DNA from: Selenomonadaceae bacterium
Lineage (GTDB): Bacteria > Bacillota > Negativicutes > Selenomonadales > Selenomonadaceae
Assembly (NCBI GenBank): GCA_030523645.1
Contig: JAUNIB010000004.1
Span: forward strand, 112,799-176,391
Direction of reading: 5' to 3'
DNA length: 63,593 bases
Shown here in pieces: positions 51,860-60,109 of this stretch. The translations under genes were made by a program, and so were the position numbers. Position 1 is the stretch's first letter. Every line of letters starts with the position of its first letter. Below the pieces are notes generated by a model that had not been told where the DNA came from, did no database searches, and saw only the letters and a list, made by a program, of their open reading frames with translations.

Positions 51860-51861
51860 CT

Positions 51862-51899
51862 ATACCTTTCGTTAAATCAACGGAGGGTATATTTTTTTT
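51862..51899 (+). terminator. Rho-independent terminator
   Basis: A 12-bp stem ATACCTTTCGTT / AACGGAGGGTAT (51862-51890, two G-U pairs) is followed by eight T. Confidence 0.8.
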
Positions 51900-52063
51900 G
51901 CGGAGATTTTGTGTTTTTAATAGAAAATTGCAAAAAATCTGAAAAATAAGCAGGAATTTTAGGCTTTGCGCCTAATTATACATTAATAGTATGCCAATTA
52001 GCTCGTACTATATCTTTTAGTTATTATAGCAAGCTGTTGCGTTTATAAAAAATCTTTATAGTT
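51900..52063 (+). other. AT-rich upstream region of the Mrp operon
   Basis: No ORF. It is very AT-rich, with the palindrome TTAGGCTTTGCGCCTAA at 51959-51975. A possible promoter is TTAGCT, 18 bp, TATTAT near 51996-52026. Nothing is certain enough to call. Confidence 0.4.
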
Positions 52064-52076
52064 AAGGGTGGTTGCC

Positions 52077-52679
52077 GTGCAAGCAGAAACAAAGAAGCCT
52101 GATTACGAAATCGTAGGCTCTCCTCTCATCCACAAGGTTTTTCTGATAGGAACGCTGTTCCTGTTCTGGTATATTCTGTCAGGCAGGACGGAAATGAAGT
52201 TCCTGATATACGGTGCCTTAACGGCGGTAGTGACAACCATGGTCACATATCCGCTGCTGCTGGTGCCGAACCAGAGCCGGACGAAATGCTACTTCGTCTT
52301 CGGCGTCAGCCCCATCAAGGGACTGAGCTACTTCTTCTGGCTCATGTATCAGCTCATCATGGCGAATATAGATGTCCTCCTGGCCACTACCGATCAGGAG
52401 CTGGCCATCGACCCGAAGGTGCTGAAGTTCCGCTTCAATGCGGACAATCCGGTAGCCTCTGTGATACTGGCAAACTCCATCACCCTCACTCCGGGTACTG
52501 TAACGATGGATGTTACCAACGATGGCATCTACACTATCCATGCTCTCACACCGGGAGCGGCAGACGGAATCATCTCCGGCGACTTCCCGGCTCATGTTGC
52601 CCAGCTCTTCGGGGAGGAAAACGACTTCCTTCTCGTGGATGACGGCAGCAATTCCGGATTGAAGGAGGCGAAAGCATGA
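52077..52679 (+). CDS. mnhE: Mrp-type Na+/H+ antiporter subunit E
   Basis: The 200-aa MrpE/MbhA-like membrane subunit has two N-terminal hydrophobic segments and the conserved soluble part VSPIKGLSYFFWLMYQLIMANIDV, NSITLTPGTVTMDV. GTG 52077 follows AAGGGTGG; GTG 52068 lies within that RBS. It is the first gene of a ten-gene operon in which almost every stop overlaps the next start. Confidence 0.88.
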   Translation: MQAETKKPDYEIVGSPLIHKVFLIGTLFLFWYILSGRTEMKFLIYGALTAVVTTMVTYPLLLVPNQSRTKCYFVFGVSPIKGLSYFFWLMYQLIMANIDVLLATTDQELAIDPKVLKFRFNADNPVASVILANSITLTPGTVTMDVTNDGIYTIHALTPGAADGIISGDFPAHVAQLFGEENDFLLVDDGSNSGLKEAKA

Positions 52680-52939
52680 ACGCCATTCTTATCACGATGA
52701 TGGTGGCCATCATCTTCATTATCGGCTCGATGCTGCAGCACCTGTTCCAAGGGCCTACGGTGTACGACCGGATGAACAGCCTTGGCGTCATCGGAGCCGA
52801 CACCATACTCCTGCTGGTCATATTCGGTTATGTGGACGGCCGGCCCGATATGTATGTTGACATCAGCATTTCTTACGCCATGCTGGGCTTTGTAGGCTCG
52901 GTAATCCTGGCGAAGTTCTTAGGGGGGAAGAAAGCATGA
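52676..52939 (+). CDS. mnhF: Mrp-type antiporter subunit F
   Basis: The 87-aa small membrane subunit (MrpF/MbhB) has three hydrophobic segments and the family pattern GPTVYDRMNSLGVIGADTILLLV..DMYVDISISYAMLGFVGSVILAKF. ATGA overlaps on both sides. Confidence 0.92.
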   Translation: MNAILITMMVAIIFIIGSMLQHLFQGPTVYDRMNSLGVIGADTILLLVIFGYVDGRPDMYVDISISYAMLGFVGSVILAKFLGGKKA

Positions 52940-53352
52940 TTTTCGGAATCAGCTGTGATGCGATTCGCGAGGTCGTGGCGGGAATATTCCTGATTTCGGG
53001 TCTGGTATTCTTCGTCGGCTCGGCTATCGGTATGCTGCGCCTCCCGGATTTCTACTGTCGTATCCATGCCTCCGGCAACAGTGAGACCCTTGGTTCCATG
53101 CTTGCCTTCATGGGGATGATGATATACGAGGGTGCGACCCTGACCAGCGTCAAGATTGCCTTCGTATTCCTCCTCGTATTCCTGGCAAACCCCATCGGCT
53201 CCCACATCCTCAGCAAGTCGGCCTACAAGTCGGGCTATCCGGTCTGGACGCTCCGCTCCAAGGATGCCGACAAGGCCATCGGTGCACCGCCGAAGGGGCA
53301 CAGTGCTGACGAGCCGGTAGGCAATCTCGATCAGCCGGAGGAGGAGAAGTAA
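52936..53352 (+). CDS. mnhG: Mrp-type antiporter subunit G
   Basis: The 138-aa MrpG/MbhC subunit has three membrane segments, GMLRLPDFYCRIHASGNSETLGSMLAF and NPIGSHILSKSAYKSG. A hydrophilic acidic tail (~105-138) is additional. Adjacent to the next gene without a gap. Confidence 0.92.
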   Translation: MIFGISCDAIREVVAGIFLISGLVFFVGSAIGMLRLPDFYCRIHASGNSETLGSMLAFMGMMIYEGATLTSVKIAFVFLLVFLANPIGSHILSKSAYKSGYPVWTLRSKDADKAIGAPPKGHSADEPVGNLDQPEEEK

Positions 53353-53595
53353 ATGCAGATATATCTTGTCGAAGCAGCACTCCTCGTCATCCTGATCCTC
53401 ATTACCTGCGCGGTAATCTTCTGCAAGGATATACTGAGTGCGTCAATAATATACAGCGCCTTCAGCTTCTGTGCTGTGCTGCTGTATCTGATGATGGGTT
53501 CTCCGGATGTCGCCTTTACCGAGGCGGTCATCGGAACGATTTCAACGATTTTCTTCGTGGCTTCACTGAAGAAGATAGACAGGTGGTGTGAATAA
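53353..53595 (+). CDS. MbhD-like subunit (DUF4040; equivalent to C-terminal MrpA segment)
   Basis: The 80-aa membrane protein has three helices with AALLVILILITCAVIFCKDILSA, YLMMGSPDVAFTEAVIG and TIFFVASLKKIDRW. In classical Mrp complexes this segment is part of large MrpA. Here it is free-standing, as MbhD of archaeal membrane-bound hydrogenase. The conserved acidic residue in SPDVAFTEA is thought to be in the ion path. Confidence 0.85.
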   Translation: MQIYLVEAALLVILILITCAVIFCKDILSASIIYSAFSFCAVLLYLMMGSPDVAFTEAVIGTISTIFFVASLKKIDRWCE

Positions 53596-53918
53596 TGCGA
53601 GGATTAGTTGCAGTTATTCTGGCGGTTATTACCGCGACCTTCTGCTCGGTCGTCTCGAATCTGCCGCCTATCGGCGATGCCAACTCGGCACCGAACCGGC
53701 ATGTAACGCCCACATACATCGAGCGAAGCGCTGAGGATACCGGCTCACCGAACATCGTTACCGGCGTCATCATCGACTACCGCGGATTTGATACCATGTG
53801 GGAGACCTCCGTTATGTTTCTGGCCGGTCTTACCACCGTGCTGATTCTCACCCGCAATCCGGTTGGACGCCGACCGGAGGAGGAGAATGTAGCAGAAGCA
53901 GGGACGGTGATCAAATGA
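53595..53918 (+). CDS. MbhE-like subunit (split MrpA C-terminal part)
   Basis: The 107-aa protein has an N-terminal helix, a periplasmic-looking loop (THVTPTYIERSAEDTGSPNIVTGVIIDYRGFDTMWE-type order, key words NIVTGVIIDYRGFDT) and a second helix, the MbhE/MrpA-tail signature. Its stop overlaps the mnhB start. Confidence 0.82.
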   Translation: MRGLVAVILAVITATFCSVVSNLPPIGDANSAPNRHVTPTYIERSAEDTGSPNIVTGVIIDYRGFDTMWETSVMFLAGLTTVLILTRNPVGRRPEEENVAEAGTVIK

Positions 53919-54376
53919 TTAAGCTGAAGGATCCCTTCGGAGGGATTATCCTCAATGTCGCCTTCCGTGTGCTCGTCCCCTTTACCATCGTATACGGCAT
54001 TTATGTCCTCTGTCTCGGTGAGTTCTCGCCGGGCGGCGGCTTCCAGGCCGGAGCACTGCTGTCGGTAGGCGTACTTCTCGCCCGACTGATACTGGGCAGC
54101 GATACGAAGTTCAATGTAGCCGGACAGACCTCCATCGTTATGGCAGGTGTCGGTACATTCCTCTACGCCTTCACCGGCTGGCTCACCCTCTTCGGCGGAG
54201 CAAATTATTTCCTTGATTACAACTATATGCCGATTCATTTGGAACCGGCCCACGAGATGCATGCTCTGGCTATATTTATGATTGAAATCGGCGTAGCCAT
54301 CTGCGTCATGATGACGATCATCAATCTCTTGGATTCGATTGTGAAAATGGGGGATGACGATGGACGTACTGAATGA
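53915..54376 (+). CDS. mnhB: Mrp-type antiporter subunit B
   Basis: The 153-aa membrane protein (MrpB/MbhF) has four helices, with PFTIVYGIYVLCLGEFSPGGGFQAGALL as the signature. ATG 53915 overlaps the previous stop; the longer frame from 53798 is a shadow of the MbhE-like gene. Confidence 0.9.
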   Translation: MIKLKDPFGGIILNVAFRVLVPFTIVYGIYVLCLGEFSPGGGFQAGALLSVGVLLARLILGSDTKFNVAGQTSIVMAGVGTFLYAFTGWLTLFGGANYFLDYNYMPIHLEPAHEMHALAIFMIEIGVAICVMMTIINLLDSIVKMGDDDGRTE

Positions 54377-54734
54377 GTTTTTGAAGACCAGAGGCATCTA
54401 CTCTCTGGTCATGGTGCTGTTCTTCCTGGGGGTCTACGGTATGGTCCTCAGCAAGAACTATATGAAGAAGCTGATGGCAATGAATGTCATGCAGGTCGCT
54501 GTCATCTACTTCTACCTCTGCTTTGCGCAGAAGGACGGAGCAATGATACCTATCCAGAACGGTCTTACCACCAATCCGGATGCTTATATCAACCCGCTCC
54601 CCCACGGCCTGATGCTTACCGCAATCGTCGTCAGCCTTGGTACTACCGGCGTAGCCATTGCGCTTCTCATGCGCATTAAGGAAATCTACGGCTCGGTAGA
54701 GGAGAAAGAGGTACTTAGGAGGGCTAGCCAATGA
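54360..54734 (+). CDS. mnhC: Mrp-type antiporter subunit C (NuoK-like)
   Basis: The 124-aa three-helix subunit has GVYGMVLSKNYMKKLMAMNVMQVAVIYFY and PLPHGLMLTAIVVSLGTTGVAIALLMRI, the MrpC/NuoK pattern (the second Glu of NuoK is absent, as in MrpC). ATG 54360 has GGGGGA seven bases before it; ATG 54354 is too close. It overlaps mnhB by 17 bp and mnhD by 4 bp. Confidence 0.9.
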   Translation: MDVLNEFLKTRGIYSLVMVLFFLGVYGMVLSKNYMKKLMAMNVMQVAVIYFYLCFAQKDGAMIPIQNGLTTNPDAYINPLPHGLMLTAIVVSLGTTGVAIALLMRIKEIYGSVEEKEVLRRASQ

Positions 54735-56224
54735 GTCAGCATGCTCCTATTTTCGTCGTACTCCTGCCCTTGACGGCGGCTCTGCTCTGTATGCTTTTCA
54801 GCAAGATTAGCCGCAATCTCGGTGCCTATCTGGTCATCGCCTCCATCGCCGGTGCCTTAGCCAGTGCGATTACGGTGCTGAACAATGTGGTGGCGGCAGG
54901 CGGCAAGGCTATCCACTACACCATGGGCGGCTGGATGCCTCCTGTCGGTATTGAGTTTGTTCTCGACCCGCTGAACAGCGTTCTGCTGGTTCTTATCACC
55001 TTCATATCTCTGCTGGTGTCCTTCTACGGACTGCCCTTCGTGAAGGATGAGGACTGGCTCCATGTAGGCGGCTACTACACGCTCTTCGGTCTTCTCACCG
55101 TAGGTCTCTGCGGTATGATCGCTACCGGTGACGTGTTCAACCTCTATGTATACCTCGAGATTATGTCCCTGTCGGGCTACGGTCTCATCGCTCTCGGCGG
55201 CAAGAAGTCTATGCTGGCTGCTTTCCGCTATCTGCTTATCGGTACCATCGGTGCTTCCCTCTACCTGCTGGGTGTCGGTTACCTTTACGCTATGACCGGT
55301 ACCCTCAACATGGCAGACCTGGCAGCTCTCATCGGACCGCATATTCATTCTCCGCTGTTTGCAATGGCGGTTGGCTGCCTCATCATCGGCTTCGGTATCA
55401 AGATGGCGCTGTTCCCGCTCCACGGCTGGCAGCCGGATGCGTACACCTTCAGCCATCCCGGTGCCGCAGCATTCATTGCCGGCTGCATGAGTAAGGCTCC
55501 GGCCTACGCTATGATCCGCTTCGTTTACTACATTTTCCAGGTAAACAATCCGGTCATGCGCTCCGCACTGGATATCATCGGTATTCTCGGTGTAGGCGGT
55601 ATGCTCATCGGCTCCTTCATGGCGCTGGCCATGCGCGACTTCCGCCGTATGCTGGCCTACTCCTCCGTTGCTCAGATCGGCTACATCGCAATGGGTGTTG
55701 CCATGGGCAATATGTACGGCTTCATCGGTGCCGTCCTCCACATGATTAACCACGCCCTCATGAAGAGCGGCCTGTTCCTGGTCATCGGCGGTATCGTCTA
55801 TCGCTTCGGTGTCGTTCATCTCTACCGCCTCGGCGGTATGAATAAGAAGCTGACCATTTCCACCATTACTGTGGTGCTGTGCGCGCTGTCCATGATCGGT
55901 CTGCCGCCGACTGCCGGCTTCTTCAGCAAATGGTACCTGATGATGGGTGCCTGGACCAGTCAGAACTACTTCTACATGGTAGTACTGGTCATCAGCTCCC
56001 TCCTGAATGCCATCTACTTCTTCCGCATCATTGAGCAGATGTTCGTACAGCGAGAAGGCAGCCTCCCGGATGTCCACCCTCACGAGGGCAAGCTCGGACT
56101 GCCGGTGCCTATGGCGGTTCCCCTTGCGGTCATCGGTCTTACCGTCCTCTTCCTGGGCTGGTACAGTGCGGATATTATCAATGGCATTATTAAACTTGGC
56201 TTGCCGGAGGTGTTCCTGAGATGA
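54731..56224 (+). CDS. mnhD: Mrp-type antiporter subunit D
   Basis: The 497-aa NuoN/NuoM-like subunit has about 14 helices. The TM5 glutamate is in YVYLEIMSLSGYGLIAL and the TM7 lysine in GFGIKMALFPLHGWQPDAY, so the proton half-channel residues are present. HPGAAAFIAGCMSKAPAYAMIRF follows. It should catalyse Na+/H+ exchange with the small subunits. Confidence 0.93.
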   Translation: MSQHAPIFVVLLPLTAALLCMLFSKISRNLGAYLVIASIAGALASAITVLNNVVAAGGKAIHYTMGGWMPPVGIEFVLDPLNSVLLVLITFISLLVSFYGLPFVKDEDWLHVGGYYTLFGLLTVGLCGMIATGDVFNLYVYLEIMSLSGYGLIALGGKKSMLAAFRYLLIGTIGASLYLLGVGYLYAMTGTLNMADLAALIGPHIHSPLFAMAVGCLIIGFGIKMALFPLHGWQPDAYTFSHPGAAAFIAGCMSKAPAYAMIRFVYYIFQVNNPVMRSALDIIGILGVGGMLIGSFMALAMRDFRRMLAYSSVAQIGYIAMGVAMGNMYGFIGAVLHMINHALMKSGLFLVIGGIVYRFGVVHLYRLGGMNKKLTISTITVVLCALSMIGLPPTAGFFSKWYLMMGAWTSQNYFYMVVLVISSLLNAIYFFRIIEQMFVQREGSLPDVHPHEGKLGLPVPMAVPLAVIGLTVLFLGWYSADIINGIIKLGLPEVFLR

Positions 56225-57729
56225 CAATAGTTGACGCTCGGCCCTTCCTGGCTGTAGGAGTTACTCTGGTAGCTGCCATTCTGATTTCCTTCAGCCGCCG
56301 CTGGCCAAATGTTCGTGAATCATGGAGCGCCATTGCCTCCGTTATCAAGTTCGGAATCATCCTCTCCATGCTCCCGGGCGTTCTCGCCGGAGATGTCTAC
56401 ACCTACACCCTCTGCCAGCTGACAGATACCGTAGGCTTCACCCTCCGCACCGACCCCGCCGGCATGATATTCGCAGTGCTTGCCTCAATGCTGTGGGTTC
56501 CCATGAACTTCTACTCCATCGGCTATATGCGCTGCAATCAGGAGCGTGAGCAGACCGGTTACTTTGCCGCCTTTGCTCTCTGCATGAGTGCTGTCATGGG
56601 TATCGCCATGGCAGAGAACCTCCTGACCTTCTTCGTATTCTATGAGCTGCTGACTCTCGCCAGCTATCCGCTGGTTCTCCATAAGAGAAATCAGGATGCT
56701 CTCTCCGCCAGCCGGAAATACCTCATCTACACTCTTATTTCCGGTCAGCTCTTCCTCGTGGGCATCGTTGCGGTCTACTGCATTGCCGGTACCATGAGCT
56801 TCACCCCGGGCGGCTTCCTGAATTCCGGAATGGCTCCCCGCTGGGTACTGCAGGCAATCTTCGTGCTGATGATTCTCGCCGGCTCCGTAAAGGCAGCGGT
56901 CATGCCGCTCCACGGCTGGCTCCCGGCAGCTATGATTGCCCCCACACCGGTATCCGCACTGCTCCATGCGGTAGCAGTTGTTAAGACCGGCGTATTCAGC
57001 GTACTTCGTATCATCGGCTTCGTCTTCGGCCCTCAGCTTCTGGCGGAAATCAATATCATTGATTTCGTTTCCTGGGCGGCAGCCGGCACCATGCTGGTAT
57101 CCTCCCTCATCGCCATTCGTCAGGACCATCTGAAACGGCGTCTCGCATTCTCCACCATCGGTCAGCTTTCCTACATCGTGCTGGGTGCTTCCCTCCTGTC
57201 GCCGCTGGCGATAAAGGGTGCGTATCTCCACCTTGTAGCTCACGCCGTAATGAAGATTACCCTCTTCATGTGCGCCGGCCTTATCATTGCCCGTACTCAC
57301 CGAAACAATATCAGTGAGCTGTACGGCATAGGAAAGAAGCTGCCGGTGACAATGGCCTGCTTTACCATAGCGTCACTGGGTATAGCCGGTGTTCCATTTA
57401 TTGTCGGTTTCGTCAGTAAGTGGAATCTGGCGCTGGGTGCTCTTCAGGCAGGCAAGCCAATCTACGTACTTGTCTGGGTGGCCTCCGCAATCCTTGCGGC
57501 AGCCTATCTCCTGCCGGTGTGCCAGATGGCATACTTCCGCAGTGACCCGGAGGAGAAGTTCCGCAAGTACGGCGCTCACAGCAATGCAATGCTGATTCCT
57601 ATCTGCATCACAACTGTTATCGCTATTCTTCTGGGTACTGTCCCGGATATATTCCCGCACTTCTACGAGCTGTCCGATATGGCGGCTAAGACGATATGTG
57701 CCGGATGGACTGCAGGGGGGTGGCAATAA
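56221..57729 (+). CDS. Second proton-pumping antiporter-like subunit (MrpA/NuoL N-terminal type)
   Basis: The 502-aa protein of the NuoL/M/N fold carries TM5 Glu in FVFYELLTLASYPLVL, TM7 Lys in AGSVKAAVMPLHGWLPAAM, and APTPVSALLHAVAVVKTGVFSVLRI. It corresponds to the catalytic N-terminal part of MrpA but without the MrpA tail, which is separate here. It overlaps mnhD by 4 bp. Confidence 0.88.
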   Translation: MTIVDARPFLAVGVTLVAAILISFSRRWPNVRESWSAIASVIKFGIILSMLPGVLAGDVYTYTLCQLTDTVGFTLRTDPAGMIFAVLASMLWVPMNFYSIGYMRCNQEREQTGYFAAFALCMSAVMGIAMAENLLTFFVFYELLTLASYPLVLHKRNQDALSASRKYLIYTLISGQLFLVGIVAVYCIAGTMSFTPGGFLNSGMAPRWVLQAIFVLMILAGSVKAAVMPLHGWLPAAMIAPTPVSALLHAVAVVKTGVFSVLRIIGFVFGPQLLAEINIIDFVSWAAAGTMLVSSLIAIRQDHLKRRLAFSTIGQLSYIVLGASLLSPLAIKGAYLHLVAHAVMKITLFMCAGLIIARTHRNNISELYGIGKKLPVTMACFTIASLGIAGVPFIVGFVSKWNLALGALQAGKPIYVLVWVASAILAAAYLLPVCQMAYFRSDPEEKFRKYGAHSNAMLIPICITTVIAILLGTVPDIFPHFYELSDMAAKTICAGWTAGGWQ

Positions 57730-57971
57730 TGGATAAGAAAAAAGCCTACGCTATCTGCGTACTCTTTATGATTATCGGCGTTGCTGCCGAAGTAGTCTGC
57801 GATCACGGCGGGTACGAGGTTCCGGCCTGGTGGCCGCTGCCCTACGGTCTTTCCGCCGGTATGGGATTCCTGGGCTGCTGGGTTCTCATCATCGTTGCCA
57901 AGCTGATAATGGCTCCGCTGCTCCAGAGGGAGCCGGACTACTACAACGAGGGAGGTGAGGAGGATGACTGA
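57729..57971 (+). CDS. Small two-helix membrane protein in the Mrp operon
   Basis: The 80-aa protein has two hydrophobic helices (AICVLFMIIGVAAEVV and GMGFLGCWVLIIVAKLIMAPLL), a PAWWPLPYGLSAG loop and an acidic tail. The family is not certain. Similar small proteins accompany Mrp/Mbh-type antiporter-like subunits. It starts within the previous stop codon and overlaps the next gene. Confidence 0.72.
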   Translation: MDKKKAYAICVLFMIIGVAAEVVCDHGGYEVPAWWPLPYGLSAGMGFLGCWVLIIVAKLIMAPLLQREPDYYNEGGEEDD

Positions 57972-59697
57972 GATGCATCCCGGTCTTATCCTGATACTCA
58001 CCGGCATCGTAGCCTGTATCGTCCCCTCGGCGCTCAGGAAAATCGTGCTGCCCCTCGGCCCCATTGCCGCCCTTGTGGTAGCACTGGGCATGAATGTAGG
58101 CACCGATTTGACGATGCCCTTCGTCAAGGATTATGTATTCCACTTCTATCATGTAGATAAGCTCAGCTATGTATTCTGCATGATATTCTCCATCATGGCA
58201 GCTGTAGGCGGTATCTACTCCTGCCACAACAAGGACCGCATGGAGGCTCTCTGCGCCATGGCTTATGCCGGCGGTGCGCTGGGTGTCACCCTTGCCGGTG
58301 ACTGGCTCACCTTCATCTTCTTCTGGGAGCTGCTGGCTGTCACCTCCGTATTCCTCGTCTGGCTCAACCGGACTCCGGATTCCCGCAAGGCGGCCTTCCG
58401 CTATATTCTCGTTCACATGCTGGGCGGCAATCTGCTGCTGGCCGGTATCTTCCTGAAGCTTTCGCAGGGTCAGTCCCTGGTGGCAAACATTGTAGGCGGT
58501 CCCCATGATGCAGCCTTCTGGCTCATCGTAGTGGGTATCGGCCTCAACGCCGCTATCCCGCCCCTCAATGCCTGGCTGGTTGATGCCTATCCGGAAAGCA
58601 CCATCACCGGCGGCGTGTTCATGAGCTCCTTCACTACGAAGGTAGCTGTCTACGCCCTCATCCGCGTGCTGGCTGGTGACCAGCTCCTCATGTGGCTGGG
58701 TGCCTTCATGGCACTCTACGGAGCCTGCTACGCTATCATGGAGAATGATATGCGCCGCCTCCTGAGCTACCATATCGTCAGTCAGGTAGGCTTCATGGTC
58801 TGCGGTGTTGGTATCGGCACCGATATGGCGCTGAACGGTGCTTCCGCTCACGCTTTCAGCCATATTCTCTACAAGTCCCTGCTCTTCATGTGTACCGGTG
58901 CCATCATCTATGCTACCGGTATCCGGAAGATAAACCAACTGGGCGGCATGGCGAAGAAGATGCCCTTCGTGGCGTTCTGCTTCTTCATCGCAGCCTTCTC
59001 CATCTCCGGTGTGCCTCTCTTCAACGGCTTCATCAGTAAGACTATTACAATTGCCGCCGCTTTTGAAGCAGGTCACCACACTGTTTATGAGCTGCTGGAG
59101 CTGGCCAGCGTCGGTACATTCCTCTCCATTACCCTGAAGATGGGCTACTTCATCTTCCTGCGTAAGTATGAGGATGTAAAGCTCATCGCCGAGGTTCCCA
59201 AGAATATGTATGTAGCTATGGGAATCGGTGCGGCGCTCTGCACACTCTACGGTGTAATGCCTGACCTCCTGTACCGCTATCTGCCCTTCCCGGGACTGAA
59301 CTATCATCCCTTCGAGCCGACTCATGTATTCGGCTATATGCAGATATTCGCGGCTACCACCATTCCCTTCATCATGTTCCTGCCCAGAATGGAGCCCCAC
59401 ACGGCGCTCAGTCTGGATACCGACTGGTTCTACCGCAAGCCCTTAGCCTTCATCATCTACCGTCTCAGCGCTCTCAGCTGTGCTCTGAGTACGGCACTGA
59501 GCATGGCTTGGGGAGCAGGTACTACCAAAGTGATGAAGCTCACGGAGAATCCTATGGAGTTCTTGGATGCAAAGCCCTTCCGCAAGCGGAACCGCTTCTA
59601 CGCCCGAAACTACCGTACCGCTATCGCCGACCCCACCATGATAATCCTCACGGTTCTGGTCAGCATAATCGGATTCCTCCTGACGAGACTGAAGTAA
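57964..59697 (+). CDS. Third antiporter-like subunit lacking the TM7 lysine
   Basis: The 577-aa NuoL/M/N-fold protein keeps the TM5 Glu (FIFFWELLAVTSVFLVW). At TM7 it reads GIGLNAAIPPLNAWLVDAYPES, with Asn where Lys and His are usual. ITGGVFMSSFTTKVAVYALIRV retains the TM8 Lys. A C-terminal extension (~480-577) contains additional helices and a basic loop. It may be a structural or modified ion-channel subunit. ATG 57964 is used; ATG 57973 is possible. Last gene of the operon. Confidence 0.85.
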   Translation: MTEMHPGLILILTGIVACIVPSALRKIVLPLGPIAALVVALGMNVGTDLTMPFVKDYVFHFYHVDKLSYVFCMIFSIMAAVGGIYSCHNKDRMEALCAMAYAGGALGVTLAGDWLTFIFFWELLAVTSVFLVWLNRTPDSRKAAFRYILVHMLGGNLLLAGIFLKLSQGQSLVANIVGGPHDAAFWLIVVGIGLNAAIPPLNAWLVDAYPESTITGGVFMSSFTTKVAVYALIRVLAGDQLLMWLGAFMALYGACYAIMENDMRRLLSYHIVSQVGFMVCGVGIGTDMALNGASAHAFSHILYKSLLFMCTGAIIYATGIRKINQLGGMAKKMPFVAFCFFIAAFSISGVPLFNGFISKTITIAAAFEAGHHTVYELLELASVGTFLSITLKMGYFIFLRKYEDVKLIAEVPKNMYVAMGIGAALCTLYGVMPDLLYRYLPFPGLNYHPFEPTHVFGYMQIFAATTIPFIMFLPRMEPHTALSLDTDWFYRKPLAFIIYRLSALSCALSTALSMAWGAGTTKVMKLTENPMEFLDAKPFRKRNRFYARNYRTAIADPTMIILTVLVSIIGFLLTRLK

Positions 59698-59703
59698 AAA
59701 TTA

Positions 59704-59750
59704 GGGTCTGTGAAAAAATGAGCATTCATTTTCTCACAGACCCTTCCTTT
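59704..59750 (+). terminator. Terminator of the Mrp operon
   Basis: An ~18-bp stem GGGTCTGTGA..AATGA / TCATT..TCACAGACCC (59704-59743) with GCAT loop is followed by TTCCTTT. Confidence 0.75.
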
Positions 59751-59799
59751 ATGTATAGTTGCGAAGAAAAATGTCTGTAAGAAAACCGTTTATTAACTT

Positions 59800-59992
59800 C
59801 ACCCACCGGCTACGCCGGTCCCCCCTCAGCAAACATACTAAGTTCATCCGTCGCTATGCTCGGATATCACTAAGTAGTTTGCATGGCTCGCACTAAATTC
59901 GCAAGCTCATTAAGTGCTCATGCACACCCAAAGGGGAGGGTAAAGACCTTCCCATTGGGGAAGGTGGCTCGCGAAGCGAGACGGATGAGGTT
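59800..59992. repeat. Composite palindromic repeat, copy 9 (inverted nested unit)
   Basis: CACCCACCGGCTACGCCGGTC is followed by a hairpin whose loop holds the ~100-bp unit in inverse orientation (59829-59930), then CCCTTCC-type hairpin CCTTCCCATTGGGGAAGG and CTCGCGAAGCGAGACGGATGAGGT. There is no ORF in the 400 bp between the Mrp operon and the amidase gene. Confidence 0.82.
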
Positions 59993-60048
59993 GGTGTCAG
60001 ACTTTTTTCACAGCCATCTTTTGCGGCGTTATTGTTGAGGATATTCTA

Positions 60049-60077
60049 TTGTTTTTTATATTTCCATGTGCTAAGAT
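60049..60077 (+). promoter_or_regulatory. Sigma70-type promoter of the hydrolase pair
   Basis: TTGTTT (60049-60054), 17 bp, TAAGAT (60072-60077), 32 bp before the amidase ATG. Confidence 0.6.
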
Positions 60078-60109
60078 TTAAGCAGAAAAAACTTTTAAGG
60101 GGGTATATT

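Noticed and set aside
54857..56227. 456-aa antisense frame over mnhD
   Set aside because: It is a His/Glu/Asp-rich shadow of a C-ending codon-biased gene, with no RBS or motif.
57889..59400. 503-aa antisense frame over the third antiporter subunit
   Set aside because: Same shadow effect; the + strand protein is clearly real.
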